A DNA stretch of 64,000 nt from Puia dinghuensis (lineage in GTDB: Bacteria; Bacteroidota; Bacteroidia; Chitinophagales; Chitinophagaceae): NCBI RefSeq assembly GCF_014642875.1, contig NZ_BMJC01000009.1:62001-126000 (forward strand), given 5' to 3'. A model generated the notes under the pieces. It did not search any database, was not told the origin of the DNA, and worked only from the letters and a program-made list of their open reading frames with translations. The translations under genes were made by a program, and so were the position numbers. This document shows, piece by piece, positions 8,236-17,029 of the stretch. Within the stretch, counting starts at the first letter, position 1. The number at the start of each line of letters is the position of its first letter.

Positions 8236-8783
8236 ACGTCGAACAATGCTTTTAGGCAGACCCAGAGTTTGCTTTTCAATAGTTTGCTTTCGGTGGAGTT
8301 TCCTGCGAGCTGTTCGAGCGGTGGGGCGGCGAGATAGGTGCATTGATCGTAGGGCTGCAGTTTGAACTCCGGGAAGTTGATGGGCAGGCGGATGGCGGTG
8401 GGTTCGACACCGAAGAGAATAATGTTCGCCGGCTGTAGTTGCTGACGCAGCGGGGTGATCGCGACGGGTGCGGTATGGTGGTTGATGATGGCTACGTCGC
8501 CGATGTTCATGCGGCAGGCCTCGAGGATCTTCGTGAGGAAAGTGAGCTCGGCGTCGGGGAGGAAGGGGGAGCCGGGGGAGTCGACGATGATGGTGGTACG
8601 GCGGGTATTCTTTCCCAGGAATTTATATTCCTGAGGTTCAGGGGTTGGTGGTGTGGCCGCGGCCGCGGGTTGGACGGAGGGTTCGGGGGGCTTGATGGGA
8701 GCGGGTGATCCCATGACGAGCGTGGAGTCGCCGTACCATTCCTCTATTATAAGACCGGATAATGCTATGTTGTTAAGAGACAT
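8232..8783 (-). CDS. Unknown protein, possible HolD/psi-like (UDG-fold) domain
   Basis: The 183-residue protein has an N-terminal peptide of about 25 residues, a Pro/Ala-rich linker (28-50), and a globular part. The globular part includes TTIIVDSPGSPFLPDAELTFL, IILFGVEP, a second hydrophobic edge, and a C-terminal APPLEQL...KLLKSKLWVCLK. The end pattern (SP/AP-x-L-x-x-L ... LW) and the mobile N-terminal peptide remind me of DNA polymerase III psi (HolD), which has a uracil-DNA-glycosylase-like fold. This is a weak resemblance, not an identification. It is first in an operon with the GrpB-RdgB fusion (4-bp overlap) and a thioesterase. Confidence 0.7.
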   Translation of the reverse strand: MSLNNIALSGLIIEEWYGDSTLVMGSPAPIKPPEPSVQPAAAATPPTPEPQEYKFLGKNTRRTTIIVDSPGSPFLPDAELTFLTKILEACRMNIGDVAIINHHTAPVAITPLRQQLQPANIILFGVEPTAIRLPINFPEFKLQPYDQCTYLAAPPLEQLAGNSTESKLLKSKLWVCLKALFDV

Positions 8784-8806
8784 GACTAACGGGTGTTAGT
8801 TTTTGA

Positions 8807-8843
8807 TTTGGATGACACAAAGATTGTTCGTTTCTTTGTGTCA
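8807..8843 (+). promoter_or_regulatory. ilvE promoter region with 11-bp perfect dyad (candidate operator)
   Basis: TTTG at 8807-8810 and TTTCTTTG at 8831-8838 are 20 bp apart and approximate the Bacteroidota promoter. A perfect 11-bp inverted repeat, TGACACAAAGA (8813-8823) and TCTTTGTGTCA (8833-8843), covers the spacer and the -7 box. The dyad ends 17 bp before the ilvE ATG. Placement over the promoter suggests a repressor operator, though an RNA hairpin in the leader is an alternative. Confidence 0.55.
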
Positions 8844-8860
8844 ACAAAATTTACCTAAGT

Positions 8861-9925
8861 ATGATTGCAGCCCTGGACATCCAAGTTACAAAAACGGGGA
8901 AGAGTAAAATCAACGAGATCGATTTTAATAATCTCCCATTTGGTAAATATTTTACTGACCATATGCTGGAAGTGGATTATGCAGATGGCGAGTGGAAGAA
9001 GGTGCATATCAGGCCTTTTCAGGATTTGAGTCTGTCGCCGGCGTTGTCAGCCCTTCACTATGGCCAATCCATTTTTGAAGGGATCAAGGCGTATAAGGAC
9101 CGGGATGGCCGGCCGTTTATTTTCCGGCCTTATGATAATTTCCGCCGCTTCAACATTTCCGCTGAGCGGATGATGATGCCTGCGGTGCCGGAGGAGATCT
9201 TTATCGAGGGGATGCGCCGGCTGATCGATATCGACCGGGACTGGATCCCGATGAAAAACGATTATTCGCTTTATATCCGGCCTTTTATGTTTGCGGCGGA
9301 CGATGCCATTGGCGTAAAGGCTTCGGATACGTATAAGTTCATGATACTGCTGAGTCCGACGGGGCCTTATTATTCGGCGCCCATGCGGATATATGTGGAG
9401 GAAAAATATACGCGTGCGGCGAAGGGTGGGTTTGGTTTTGCGAAAGCGGCGGGCAATTATGGCGGGAGTATGCTGGCAACGGCCGTGGCCAAGCAGCAGG
9501 GGTATGACCAGGTGTTGTGGACGGATGCTTTTGAGCATAAATATGTCCAGGAGATCGGGACGATGAACGTCTTTTTTGTGATCGGGGACAAGGTTCTGAC
9601 CCCGGACCTGGAAGCGGGTACGATCCTGGAGGGGGTTACCCGGGACAGTGCGATAGAGCTGCTGCGGGATGAGGGGTATACGGTAGAGGAAGGGCCGATA
9701 AACATCGATGATGTGGTGCGGGCGTATCAGGCCGGGGAGCTGAAGGAGGTGTTCGGGACGGGTACCGCGGCGACCATTTCGATGATCAAGGAGCTTCGTT
9801 ATGAGGACTATACGATGAAGTTCGATACGGATAAGTGGACGGTTGCGCCCACGGTGAAGCGGGTGCTGACCGATATCCGGGAGGGGCGCCGGGAGGATAC
9901 GAGGGGGTGGATGTTCAAAGTATAG
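8861..9925 (+). CDS. ilvE: Branched-chain amino acid aminotransferase
   Basis: This class IV PLP transaminase interconverts Leu, Ile and Val with their 2-keto acids. The 354-residue protein has LHYGQSIFEGIKAY (66-79), the PLP lysine Lys195 in FAKAAGNYGGS, EIGTMNVFFV around 235, ILEGVTRDS, and EVFGTGTAA near 300. Length and order fit the longer IlvE/BCAT type that includes fungal and Bacteroidota enzymes. It stands alone with its own dyad-containing promoter, 66 bp before rpsL. Confidence 0.96.
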   Translation: MIAALDIQVTKTGKSKINEIDFNNLPFGKYFTDHMLEVDYADGEWKKVHIRPFQDLSLSPALSALHYGQSIFEGIKAYKDRDGRPFIFRPYDNFRRFNISAERMMMPAVPEEIFIEGMRRLIDIDRDWIPMKNDYSLYIRPFMFAADDAIGVKASDTYKFMILLSPTGPYYSAPMRIYVEEKYTRAAKGGFGFAKAAGNYGGSMLATAVAKQQGYDQVLWTDAFEHKYVQEIGTMNVFFVIGDKVLTPDLEAGTILEGVTRDSAIELLRDEGYTVEEGPINIDDVVRAYQAGELKEVFGTGTAATISMIKELRYEDYTMKFDTDKWTVAPTVKRVLTDIREGRREDTRGWMFKV

Positions 9926-9933
9926 CAGAAAAA

Positions 9934-9965
9934 TTTGGATAATTACACGCGGGACAGTACTTTTG
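9934..9965 (+). promoter_or_regulatory. Promoter of rpsL-rpsG
   Basis: TTTG at 9934-9937 and TACTTTTG at 9958-9965 are separated by 20 bp and match the Bacteroidota TTTG-N19-20-TAnnTTTG consensus. The rpsL ATG is 27 bp downstream at 9992. This is one of the best promoter matches in the window. Confidence 0.75.
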
Positions 9966-9991
9966 CAGTCCCAAAATAAAATAGGTTCAGA

Positions 9992-10405
9992 ATGCCTACC
10001 ATACAGCAATTAGTAAGAAAAGGAAGAGAGATCATCCGTGCAAAAAGTAAATCCAGGGCTTTGGATGCTTGTCCTCAGCGCCGTGGTGTTTGCACCCGTG
10101 TTTATACGACCACTCCCAAGAAGCCCAACTCCGCCCTGCGTAAGGTAGCGAAGGTGCGGTTGACCAACAAGGTGGAGGTGATTGCATATATCCCGGGTGA
10201 AGGGCACAATCTCCAGGAGCACTCGATCGTGCTGATTCGTGGTGGTCGTGTTAAGGACCTTCCCGGTGTGCGTTATCACATCGTCCGGGGCAGCCTGGAT
10301 ACGGCAGGGGTGAAAGACCGGAAGAAGAGCCGGAGCAAGTATGGTACGAAGAAGGAGAAGGCCGGTGCAAAGGGAGCTGCAGCCAAACCCGCAGGAAAGA
10401 AATAA
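9992..10405 (+). CDS. rpsL: 30S ribosomal protein S12
   Basis: S12 lies at the decoding centre and affects translational accuracy. The 137-residue sequence has [11 protein letters not shown] at the N-terminus, [17 protein letters not shown] with Lys43/Lys44 (streptomycin-sensitive wild-type form), and [13 protein letters not shown]. The C-terminus runs on into an Ala/Lys-rich tail (about residues 118-137) beyond the E. coli end. It is first of rpsL-rpsG, 27 bp before rpsG. Confidence 0.98.
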   Translation: MPTIQQLVRKGREIIRAKSKSRALDACPQRRGVCTRVYTTTPKKPNSALRKVAKVRLTNKVEVIAYIPGEGHNLQEHSIVLIRGGRVKDLPGVRYHIVRGSLDTAGVKDRKKSRSKYGTKKEKAGAKGAAAKPAGKK

Positions 10406-10432
10406 TTTAATATATAGTAATTTCGCTAAACA

Positions 10433-10900
10433 ATGAGGAAGACGCAAGCCAAAAAATTACCGCTGGCCCCTGACGCAAAGTACAACGACAAACTGGTGAC
10501 CCGCTTTGTGAATAACCTGATGTGGCAGGGTAAGAAGAACACCGCGTTCAACATCTTCTATGACGCCCTGGACAAGGTGGCCAAGACGACCAATGAGGAT
10601 GGATACGAAATCTGGAAAAGGGCGTTGTCGAATGTTACGCCAGCCGTCGAGGTTCGCAGCCGCCGTATCGGAGGTGCTACCTTCCAGATTCCTTCCGAGG
10701 TTCGTCCTGACAGAAAGATCTCTTTGAGCATGAAATGGCTGATCCGGTATAGCCGCGAGCGTAATGGTCGCAGTATGGCTGAAAAGCTTGCAGGGGAGAT
10801 TGTTGCGGCAAGCAAGGGTGAGGGTGGAGCCTTCAAGAAGAAGGAGGATACGCACCGGATGGCGGAGGCCAACAAGGCTTTTGCGCACTTTAAAGTATAA
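10433..10900 (+). CDS. rpsG: 30S ribosomal protein S7
   Basis: S7 nucleates assembly of the 30S head and contacts E-site tRNA. The 155-residue protein opens MRKTQAKK, has [20 protein letters not shown], the loop [23 protein letters not shown], and ends [15 protein letters not shown]. It follows rpsL at a 27-bp gap. A strong terminator (10922-10950) separates it from fusA, so in this genome the str operon is at least partly divided at this point. Confidence 0.98.
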   Translation: MRKTQAKKLPLAPDAKYNDKLVTRFVNNLMWQGKKNTAFNIFYDALDKVAKTTNEDGYEIWKRALSNVTPAVEVRSRRIGGATFQIPSEVRPDRKISLSMKWLIRYSRERNGRSMAEKLAGEIVAASKGEGGAFKKKEDTHRMAEANKAFAHFKV

Positions 10901-10921
10901 ATTGTTAAGAAATAGCAATAT

Positions 10922-10950
10922 AAAAAGAGGCCTGAACGGCCTCTTTTTTG
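10922..10950 (+). terminator. Rho-independent terminator after rpsG
   Basis: AAAAAGAGGCC pairs with GGCCTCTTTTTT around a TGAAC loop, a 9-11 bp GC-centred stem followed by a T-run. It ends 41 bp before the fusA ATG and is followed by a separate -7 box, implying independent fusA transcription. Confidence 0.85.
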
Positions 10951-10961
10951 TTAATATTTCG

Positions 10962-10969
10962 TACCTTTG
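10962..10969 (+). promoter_or_regulatory. Candidate -7 box of fusA
   Basis: TACCTTTG matches TAnnTTTG and lies 22 bp before the fusA ATG. The expected -33 region falls inside the upstream terminator hairpin and shows no good TTTG at 19-20 bp, so promoter strength is uncertain. Confidence 0.5.
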
Positions 10970-10990
10970 CGCATCTTTTCAACAAAATAT

Positions 10991-13138
10991 ATGGCAGACT
11001 TAAAATTTCAAAGAAACTTCGGGATTGCGGCTCACATCGACGCCGGTAAAACCACTACTACGGAGCGGATCTTGCGATACACCGGGATGATTCACAAAAT
11101 CGGGGAAGTGCATGATGGCGCGGCTACCACTGACTGGATGGAGCAGGAAAAGGAGAGGGGTATCACCATTACCTCGGCTGCCGTTAGCTGCCAATGGAAT
11201 TTCCCTACCGTAAAGGGTAAGGTGGATGCCAATACCAAAAAATATTATTTCAACATTATCGATACTCCGGGTCACGTGGACTTCACCGTTGAGGTGGAGC
11301 GTTCGATGCGCGTACTGGATGGGCTTATCGCCCTCTTTTCTGCCGTCGACGGCGTTGAACCCCAGTCAGAGACCGTTTGGCGTCAGGCTAACCGGTATCG
11401 GGTTCCCCGCATCGGTTTTGTGAACAAAATGGACCGCAGCGGCGCCGATTTCCTGATGGTTGTCAACCAGGTGCGGGAGATGCTTGGCGCGAAGGCCGTG
11501 CCCCTGCAGCTGCCGATCGGGGCCGAAGACGACTTCAAGGGTGTTGTCGACCTGATCAAGATGAAGGGGATCATCTGGCATATGGAGACGGAAGGGATGA
11601 CCTTCGACGAGATCCCTGTTCCGGATGATATGATGACTGACGTGCTGGAATGGCGCGCCAAACTGGTGGAAGCCGTGGCCGAATACGACGACCATCTGAT
11701 GGAGAAGTTCTTCGAGAACCCCGACAGCATCACGGAAGAGGAGATGCACGAGGCTATCCGTAAGGCTACGGTGGATCTTAGCATCGTCCCGATGATGTGT
11801 GGTTCTTCCTTCAAGAACAAGGGGGTACAGACTGCGCTTGACGCCGTTTGCCGCTATCTGCCTTCTCCGTTGGATATCGCCGATACGGTAGGTACTGATC
11901 CCCACACCGGCGAGACGATCACCCGTAAAGCCAATGCGAAAGAGCCCTTTGCGGCCCTGGCATTCAAGATCATGACCGACCCCTTCGTAGGCCGGCTGGC
12001 GTTCTTCCGCTGTTATAGCGGTCACCTGGATGCCGGCTCTTATGTGCTCAACGTCCGCAGTGGCAAGAAAGAGCGGATCAGCCGTATTATGAAGATGTTC
12101 GCCAACAAGCAGAACCCCATCGACTTCATCGAAGCCGGGGATATCGGAGCTGCGGTTGGGTTCAAAGAAATAAAGACCGGGGATACGCTTTGTGATGAAG
12201 ATCATCCGATCACGCTGGAGAACATGTTCATCCCCGAGCCGGTGATCGCCATCGCCGTCGAGCCTAAGACACAGGCAGACGTCGACAAGATGGGTATGGC
12301 GATCTCCAAGCTGGTGGAAGAAGACCCTACCCTGCGTGTGAACACCGATGAGGACACGGGTCAGACCATCCTTCGCGGGATGGGTGAGTTGCACCTGGAG
12401 ATCATCATCGACCGGATGAAGCGGGAATTCAAAGTAGAAGTAAACCAGGGTGCACCCCAGGTTGCGTATAAAGAAGCGTTCACCAAGGCTATCCAACACC
12501 GCGAGGTGCTGAAGAAGCAAACGGGTGGCCGCGGTAAGTTCGCCGACATTCAATTCGAAATTGGCCCCGCTGATGAAGAATGGCTGAAGGAGAATGAAGG
12601 AGAAGACTTCCAGTTCGTCAACGATATCTTCGGTGGATCGATCCCCAAGGAATTCATCCAGCCGATTCAGAAGGGTTTCGAATCCTGCATGACTACGGGT
12701 GTGCTGGCCGGTTATCCGCTGACGAGCATGAAGATCCGGGTGTTCGACGGCAGCTACCACGATGTGGACTCCGATGCGATGAGCTTTGAATTGTGCGCCA
12801 AGGCTGGATACCGGGAAGCCGGTCTTAAGGCTAAGCCGATCTTGCTCGAGCCGATCATGAAAGTGGAAGTATTGACGCCCGACCAGTATATGGGTGATGT
12901 AACGGGTGACCTGAACCGTCGCCGCGGCATCCTGGAAGGCATGGACAGCCGGAATAACCTGCAGGTTATCAAGGCGAAGGTTCCGCTGAAGGAGATGTTT
13001 GGTTATGTGACCGAGCTGCGGAGCATGAGTTCGGGCCGTGCGACCTCCACCATGGAATTCTCTCACTATGCCCCGGCGCCGAATAACATCGCCGAGGAAG
13101 TGATCGCCAAGGTGAAGGGCAAGAAGGTGAATGCGTAG
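10991..13138 (+). CDS. fusA: Elongation factor G
   Basis: EF-G is the GTPase that translocates tRNAs and mRNA on the ribosome. The 715-residue protein has the P-loop AHIDAGKT (Lys20), DTPGH (91-95) and NKMD (145-148), followed by domains II to V in full length. Between the G2 and G3 motifs it has the short insertion [13 protein letters not shown], which I recall from Bacteroidota EF-G. The ATG at 10991 ([11 protein letters not shown]) is preferred over one 24 bp upstream that overlaps the -7 box. It is followed by a strong terminator. Confidence 0.98.
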   Translation: MADLKFQRNFGIAAHIDAGKTTTTERILRYTGMIHKIGEVHDGAATTDWMEQEKERGITITSAAVSCQWNFPTVKGKVDANTKKYYFNIIDTPGHVDFTVEVERSMRVLDGLIALFSAVDGVEPQSETVWRQANRYRVPRIGFVNKMDRSGADFLMVVNQVREMLGAKAVPLQLPIGAEDDFKGVVDLIKMKGIIWHMETEGMTFDEIPVPDDMMTDVLEWRAKLVEAVAEYDDHLMEKFFENPDSITEEEMHEAIRKATVDLSIVPMMCGSSFKNKGVQTALDAVCRYLPSPLDIADTVGTDPHTGETITRKANAKEPFAALAFKIMTDPFVGRLAFFRCYSGHLDAGSYVLNVRSGKKERISRIMKMFANKQNPIDFIEAGDIGAAVGFKEIKTGDTLCDEDHPITLENMFIPEPVIAIAVEPKTQADVDKMGMAISKLVEEDPTLRVNTDEDTGQTILRGMGELHLEIIIDRMKREFKVEVNQGAPQVAYKEAFTKAIQHREVLKKQTGGRGKFADIQFEIGPADEEWLKENEGEDFQFVNDIFGGSIPKEFIQPIQKGFESCMTTGVLAGYPLTSMKIRVFDGSYHDVDSDAMSFELCAKAGYREAGLKAKPILLEPIMKVEVLTPDQYMGDVTGDLNRRRGILEGMDSRNNLQVIKAKVPLKEMFGYVTELRSMSSGRATSTMEFSHYAPAPNNIAEEVIAKVKGKKVNA

Positions 13139-13163
13139 ATAGATTGATCAGCATCAAGAATAT

Positions 13164-13199
13164 AAAGGGCCTGTCCGACGAGTTCGGACGGGCCCTTTT
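13164..13199 (+). terminator. Rho-independent terminator after fusA
   Basis: A 15-bp stem (13164-13178 with 13184-13198, one G-T pair, loop CGAGT) is GC-rich in the middle and ends in TTTT. It closes the fusA transcript and separates it from the inserted block of envelope genes. Confidence 0.85.
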
Positions 13200-13255
13200 A
13201 ATTGCGGTTGAGGTGGAATTTGTGTATTTTTATACGACTCCTTATAGCTTTGAAT

Positions 13256-16200
13256 ATGAAAAAATTCTACCCGGCATTATTACTTCTGGCATTTTACGGC
13301 CAGGCGTATGCTCAAACCGGAACGATCTCCATCCAAATCCAGCGTCCGGGTACCAACCAGAATTTTGGCGGGACGCCGCAGGTTGTCGGCGACAGCACGG
13401 TCGTTCAGGTGCAGGTGGCCTCCACTTATCAGATAGATACTGTCGTTGCCAGTGTGCCGGGTCGAATCGTGCTGCTGACCTATAATCCATCGTTGAACAA
13501 TAATACCGGGGGGTGGACGGGGACGCTGCACCTTCTCGGGTTGCCACAGGACACGACTCTTTTGACGATAAAGGCGGTCGACGTGATGCATGAGGCTGCG
13601 ACGGCGAGTGGTCAGTTTATTTATGACCATCCGCCAACGGTCACTGTCGACTCGCCGGCGGCATATACCGTGGCGCGGCCCACTATCGGGATACGGGCCC
13701 GCTGCCATTCGGATTCGGGTAGCTGTACCCTTACTGTCGGTCTTGTCCTTGGCGCGTCACCTTCCACGACGCTGGGTACTTATACCGATTCCGTCAATAC
13801 CACTTATGACCTGTCATCTTATTATGGGCAGACCCAAATGAAGCTGACTGTACAGGCAACCGACAGAAGAGGTCAGGCTGTGTCGTCCTGGAAACCCGTA
13901 TTTATAGAGACCAGCCCCTATCTTTCCGTTGTGTTCAATGCGCCTACGCAGATTGCTGATTTTTCGGGCAGCAGGCTTCTTGTCACGCCGAGCTCCGGTT
14001 CGCCGGCCATCGTCAACATGACGAATGATTCGGTGACTGCTATTCCTAATGCTCCCGGCGTCGATGCTCGTCTGACTTCCCAGGGCGCTGTTTTGGGGAC
14101 GGGTGGCGCCGGCGGCAACCCTCAGCTATACGACTGGAACAATGGGAAGCTGGATACTCTGGGGCCCTATAATGGACTAGTGGTTGCGGGCAATTATGGC
14201 ATCTGGTCTGCGCAGAATTTAATGCTGAGGAATTTCGCTATACAAACCAACCAGGCTCTTCCCAATGCGGCATCCAACGTCAATAATGATGTAACGGATT
14301 CGGGGGTAGTGGTGTATACAAAAGCGTTTAATACGAATATCGATAGTGTTGTCCGCTACTACAACGGCACTACCACTATCATCGGGGACAATTCGAACTT
14401 TACGTCGAATTTTGCACCCCTGACGGATGGGAAGTATGTTGTTTACGAAAAGAACACCCCTGGCTCGAGTAAGGGCCCCGGCGTCTATGTCTATGATGGG
14501 AACACCAATTACCTGGTGAGCGATTTCAGCTCCCAGATCGGTACTGTAGCCGTGCCGCAGACCTATTACCAGGTGAACAATGGGTATGTGGCTTATGAGA
14601 AGCTGGACAATAACATGAAATTGCAATCGTGGATCAGGGATCCGGCGGGTAATAATACGGAGGTGACCTTTTTTTCCAACTCATCTATGTTGGATCTTTT
14701 GAATCCCCGTGGCGACCTGCTATTTTTCCCGCCGCCGACCCTTGTGGGATTGACTCAATTCAACTACCGCGATCTTTACCAAAAGGGCGCCGGTTTCCTG
14801 CCTGTCTGCTACAACCAGGGGAAATCCTATTACCAGGACTCCACGTGGTATATCGCCATCGGCAGGACCTTGTTCCGCCTGAACGTGGTGCTTACGCCGA
14901 ATAAGAGTGATAGTTTTTCGGTGAATGTGAAACCGGATTCGTTGTATGGATTTTCCACGAACAGCTTCGCTTCCCATTTCGAGGGCAGCGGAACGCTGAT
15001 GTCTGTGGTGTTTACCCGGGTGCCTGCTCATGGAACGTTAAAGGTGAATGGGGTGCAGGTAACCGTCAATGGTTCGGTTGCACGAAGCGCGCTGCAAAAC
15101 CTGGTTTACACGCCTTCGACAGGATTCAAGGGTGTCGATACCGTGTATTGGGTCGGATCGAACGGCTATACGTCATCGGTGGACACTGCCTTGTTGCGGC
15201 TCAATGTCGCGACTGTACCGCCGCCGGCGCAGCCCACGATCTCGGGTTTGCATGCGGCCTATTGCAGCAATGGGGGAACGGCCGTTCTCACGATGACCAA
15301 TTTCCCGGATACGAGTGCGGGAACGGTTGTCACCGATTCGCTGGATAATCAGCCGCTGACGATCGGGGCGAATGCGAGCTGTTCCATCACCCTGGCGGGG
15401 TTGAGCGCAGGGGCACATGCGGTGAAGGTGACGTATACTAATGTGAGCGGGAGCAGCAGCGTGTCGCAGTCGTTTACGGTAGTGGCGGCATTGACGCCGG
15501 TGGTTAGCGTCAGCAGTGATGCCACGACCATTTCTGGCGGGACGGCGTCTGTGACGGTGAGGGCGAGTAATGTATCGGGTGGGGGCAGCTCTCCGCAGTA
15601 TACCTTCGCCTTGAACCGGAATTTTGTGCCCGTGCTGTATGGCCCGGGGGCAGCAGATACCGTCATCATTGATACGGCTTCCTTGTCGATAGGTGTTAAT
15701 ATGATATATGTGCGGATGCAGACCAGCGATAGCTGTTATACCAGTCAGACGGCCACGGATAGCATCGTCATTACGCGGACGGCTCCGCCCGCGACTCCGC
15801 CACAGCCTGTTATCGCCGGGTTGCAAGGGACCTATTGCAGCAATGGGGGGATGGCGAATTTTACGCTGACCAATAAACCGGATACGGGGACAACGGTAAG
15901 CGTCACGCTCGACGGCGCTGTGCTGGCGGGCGGGTCGAATGGTAGCTATTCCATCGCGCTGAGTGGTTTGAGTACCGGTGGGCATACAGTGAAGGTTACA
16001 TATACCAATACGAGTGGGAGTAGTAACGTGTCGCAGTCGTTTACGGTGGAAGCAGTGCCGACACCTGTGGTTGGGCTTAGCGCTGATCATTCGACCATCT
16101 CCGGCTCGAAGGCGTCGGTAGTGGTGACGGCCACGAATGTGTCGGGCGGTGGCAGCCAGCCCTTGTATACCTTCTCGCTGAACCGGAGTTTTGTGCCGAA

Positions 16201-16648
16201 GCTGGCGGGACCCGGGACAGCCGACTCGGTTGTGATCGACACGGCGGAACTGGCGATCGGGGCCAATACGGTATATGTACAGATGCAGAGCAGTGATAGT
16301 TGTGTAACAGCTCAGACGGCCGTCGACAGTGTGGTGATCACCCGGATGACGTCCAATGCCGGAGGTAATGGCGGCAATGGCAACAACAATGGTAATTCGT
16401 CCGTGATCGTGAATCCGAACCCCTTCCATGGTCTCCTGATCGTGAGCGGTTTGCAGAGCACGGATTCCTATACCATCACGCTGCTGAACAGCGACGGGAT
16501 GGAGATCGTGAAGGTGCGGGTCGGCGGAGTGACGCAGACGCAGTTGATCTCCGGGGGTGTGCCGATGACGGGTATCTACCTGTTGCGGGTATATGATGAG
16601 ACGCAGGGCAAGGTGGTGAGGTCGGCGAGGGTGCTGGCTATTAATTAG
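13256..16648 (+). CDS. Large secreted protein with T9SS C-terminal sorting domain
   Basis: The 1130-residue protein starts MKKFYPALLLLAFYGQAYAQ (signal peptide; the ATG at 13256 is used). Residues 20-235 are Ig-like. About 245-560 look like a beta-propeller, with repeated strands such as NPQLYDWNNGKL and GKYVVYEKN. A cadherin-like stretch contains GTLKVNGV and VARSALQNLVYTP. Two tandem copies of a 191-residue unit follow, each with YCSNGG, VKVTYTN-SGSS-VSQSFTV, YTF-LNR-FVP and MQ-SDSC. The last 80 residues (NPNPFHG ... TGIYLLRVY) are a Por secretion sorting domain. Surface adhesion is inferred from the Ig-like repeats. Its position inside the ribosomal gene cluster is unusual. Confidence 0.88.
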   Translation: MKKFYPALLLLAFYGQAYAQTGTISIQIQRPGTNQNFGGTPQVVGDSTVVQVQVASTYQIDTVVASVPGRIVLLTYNPSLNNNTGGWTGTLHLLGLPQDTTLLTIKAVDVMHEAATASGQFIYDHPPTVTVDSPAAYTVARPTIGIRARCHSDSGSCTLTVGLVLGASPSTTLGTYTDSVNTTYDLSSYYGQTQMKLTVQATDRRGQAVSSWKPVFIETSPYLSVVFNAPTQIADFSGSRLLVTPSSGSPAIVNMTNDSVTAIPNAPGVDARLTSQGAVLGTGGAGGNPQLYDWNNGKLDTLGPYNGLVVAGNYGIWSAQNLMLRNFAIQTNQALPNAASNVNNDVTDSGVVVYTKAFNTNIDSVVRYYNGTTTIIGDNSNFTSNFAPLTDGKYVVYEKNTPGSSKGPGVYVYDGNTNYLVSDFSSQIGTVAVPQTYYQVNNGYVAYEKLDNNMKLQSWIRDPAGNNTEVTFFSNSSMLDLLNPRGDLLFFPPPTLVGLTQFNYRDLYQKGAGFLPVCYNQGKSYYQDSTWYIAIGRTLFRLNVVLTPNKSDSFSVNVKPDSLYGFSTNSFASHFEGSGTLMSVVFTRVPAHGTLKVNGVQVTVNGSVARSALQNLVYTPSTGFKGVDTVYWVGSNGYTSSVDTALLRLNVATVPPPAQPTISGLHAAYCSNGGTAVLTMTNFPDTSAGTVVTDSLDNQPLTIGANASCSITLAGLSAGAHAVKVTYTNVSGSSSVSQSFTVVAALTPVVSVSSDATTISGGTASVTVRASNVSGGGSSPQYTFALNRNFVPVLYGPGAADTVIIDTASLSIGVNMIYVRMQTSDSCYTSQTATDSIVITRTAPPATPPQPVIAGLQGTYCSNGGMANFTLTNKPDTGTTVSVTLDGAVLAGGSNGSYSIALSGLSTGGHTVKVTYTNTSGSSNVSQSFTVEAVPTPVVGLSADHSTISGSKASVVVTATNVSGGGSQPLYTFSLNRSFVPKLAGPGTADSVVIDTAELAIGANTVYVQMQSSDSCVTAQTAVDSVVITRMTSNAGGNGGNGNNNGNSSVIVNPNPFHGLLIVSGLQSTDSYTITLLNSDGMEIVKVRVGGVTQTQLISGGVPMTGIYLLRVYDETQGKVVRSARVLAIN
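15230..16350 (+). repeat. Two tandem 573-bp coding repeats in the T9SS-exported protein
   Basis: Unit 1 begins at about 15230 and unit 2 at about 15803, an offset of 573 bp (191 codons). Both encode QP-(T/V)-I-(S/A)-GL near the start, then YCSNGG, and end in D-S-(I/V)-VITR. The DNA has diverged substantially, so the duplication is old, but short identical runs such as gtgtcgcagtcgtttacgg persist. Confidence 0.8.
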
Positions 16649-16675
16649 CGGCTTGATTTTTGATCGAGATATGGT

Positions 16676-16984
16676 ATGAGTAAAAGGATGCTTGTAAGAC
16701 TGGCGTTTCTGGTGATGCTGGTGGGGGCTGTGGGGGTAGTCCCGGCTTCCGCACAGTTGATTGTCAGCGTCAGACCGGTATGGCATCCTGTCGTCCGGCC
16801 TGCTGCACCAAGCCCGAGGCATGTGTGGATCGACGAGGAATGGGAACCGCGTGGCGGGGCCTATGTTGCAGTAGGCGGTTACTGGGCCGCACCTCCGCAT
16901 CCCGGCTGGGTATGGATACCGGGTCACTGGGTCCGTGAGCGCAACGGAGAATGGTGGAAGCGCGGTCATTGGGCGCGACGATAG
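16676..16984 (+). CDS. YXWGXW-type small exported protein
   Basis: The 102-residue protein has a signal peptide (hydrophobic 8-24, ending ASAQ). Its body is dominated by Trp/Pro/Gly: WHPVVRP, WIDEEWEPRGG, GGYWAAPPHPGWVWIPGHW and WWKRGHW. It resembles the WXXGXW / YXWGXW repeat proteins of the periplasm or outer membrane, whose function is unknown. It lies 27 bp after the T9SS-exported gene and 45 bp before the peptidase gene, so the three may be co-transcribed. Confidence 0.75.
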   Translation: MSKRMLVRLAFLVMLVGAVGVVPASAQLIVSVRPVWHPVVRPAAPSPRHVWIDEEWEPRGGAYVAVGGYWAAPPHPGWVWIPGHWVRERNGEWWKRGHWARR

Positions 16985-17029
16985 AATTCAGGGAAGGTTT
17001 TGTAATTTCCGGCCCTGAAATATGCGACT

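Noticed and set aside
9047-10009. Minus-strand frame opposite ilvE
   Set aside because: It has no recognisable motif and is antisense to a complete aminotransferase.
11366-13066. Long minus-strand open frame opposite fusA
   Set aside because: It is fully antisense to an intact EF-G gene and has no family signature. Such frames arise from the codon bias of highly expressed genes.
15173-16969. Minus-strand frame of about 600 codons opposite the T9SS-exported gene
   Set aside because: Its composition is His/Arg/Pro-rich and repetitive, without domains or a start context, and the plus-strand gene has signal peptide and sorting domain.
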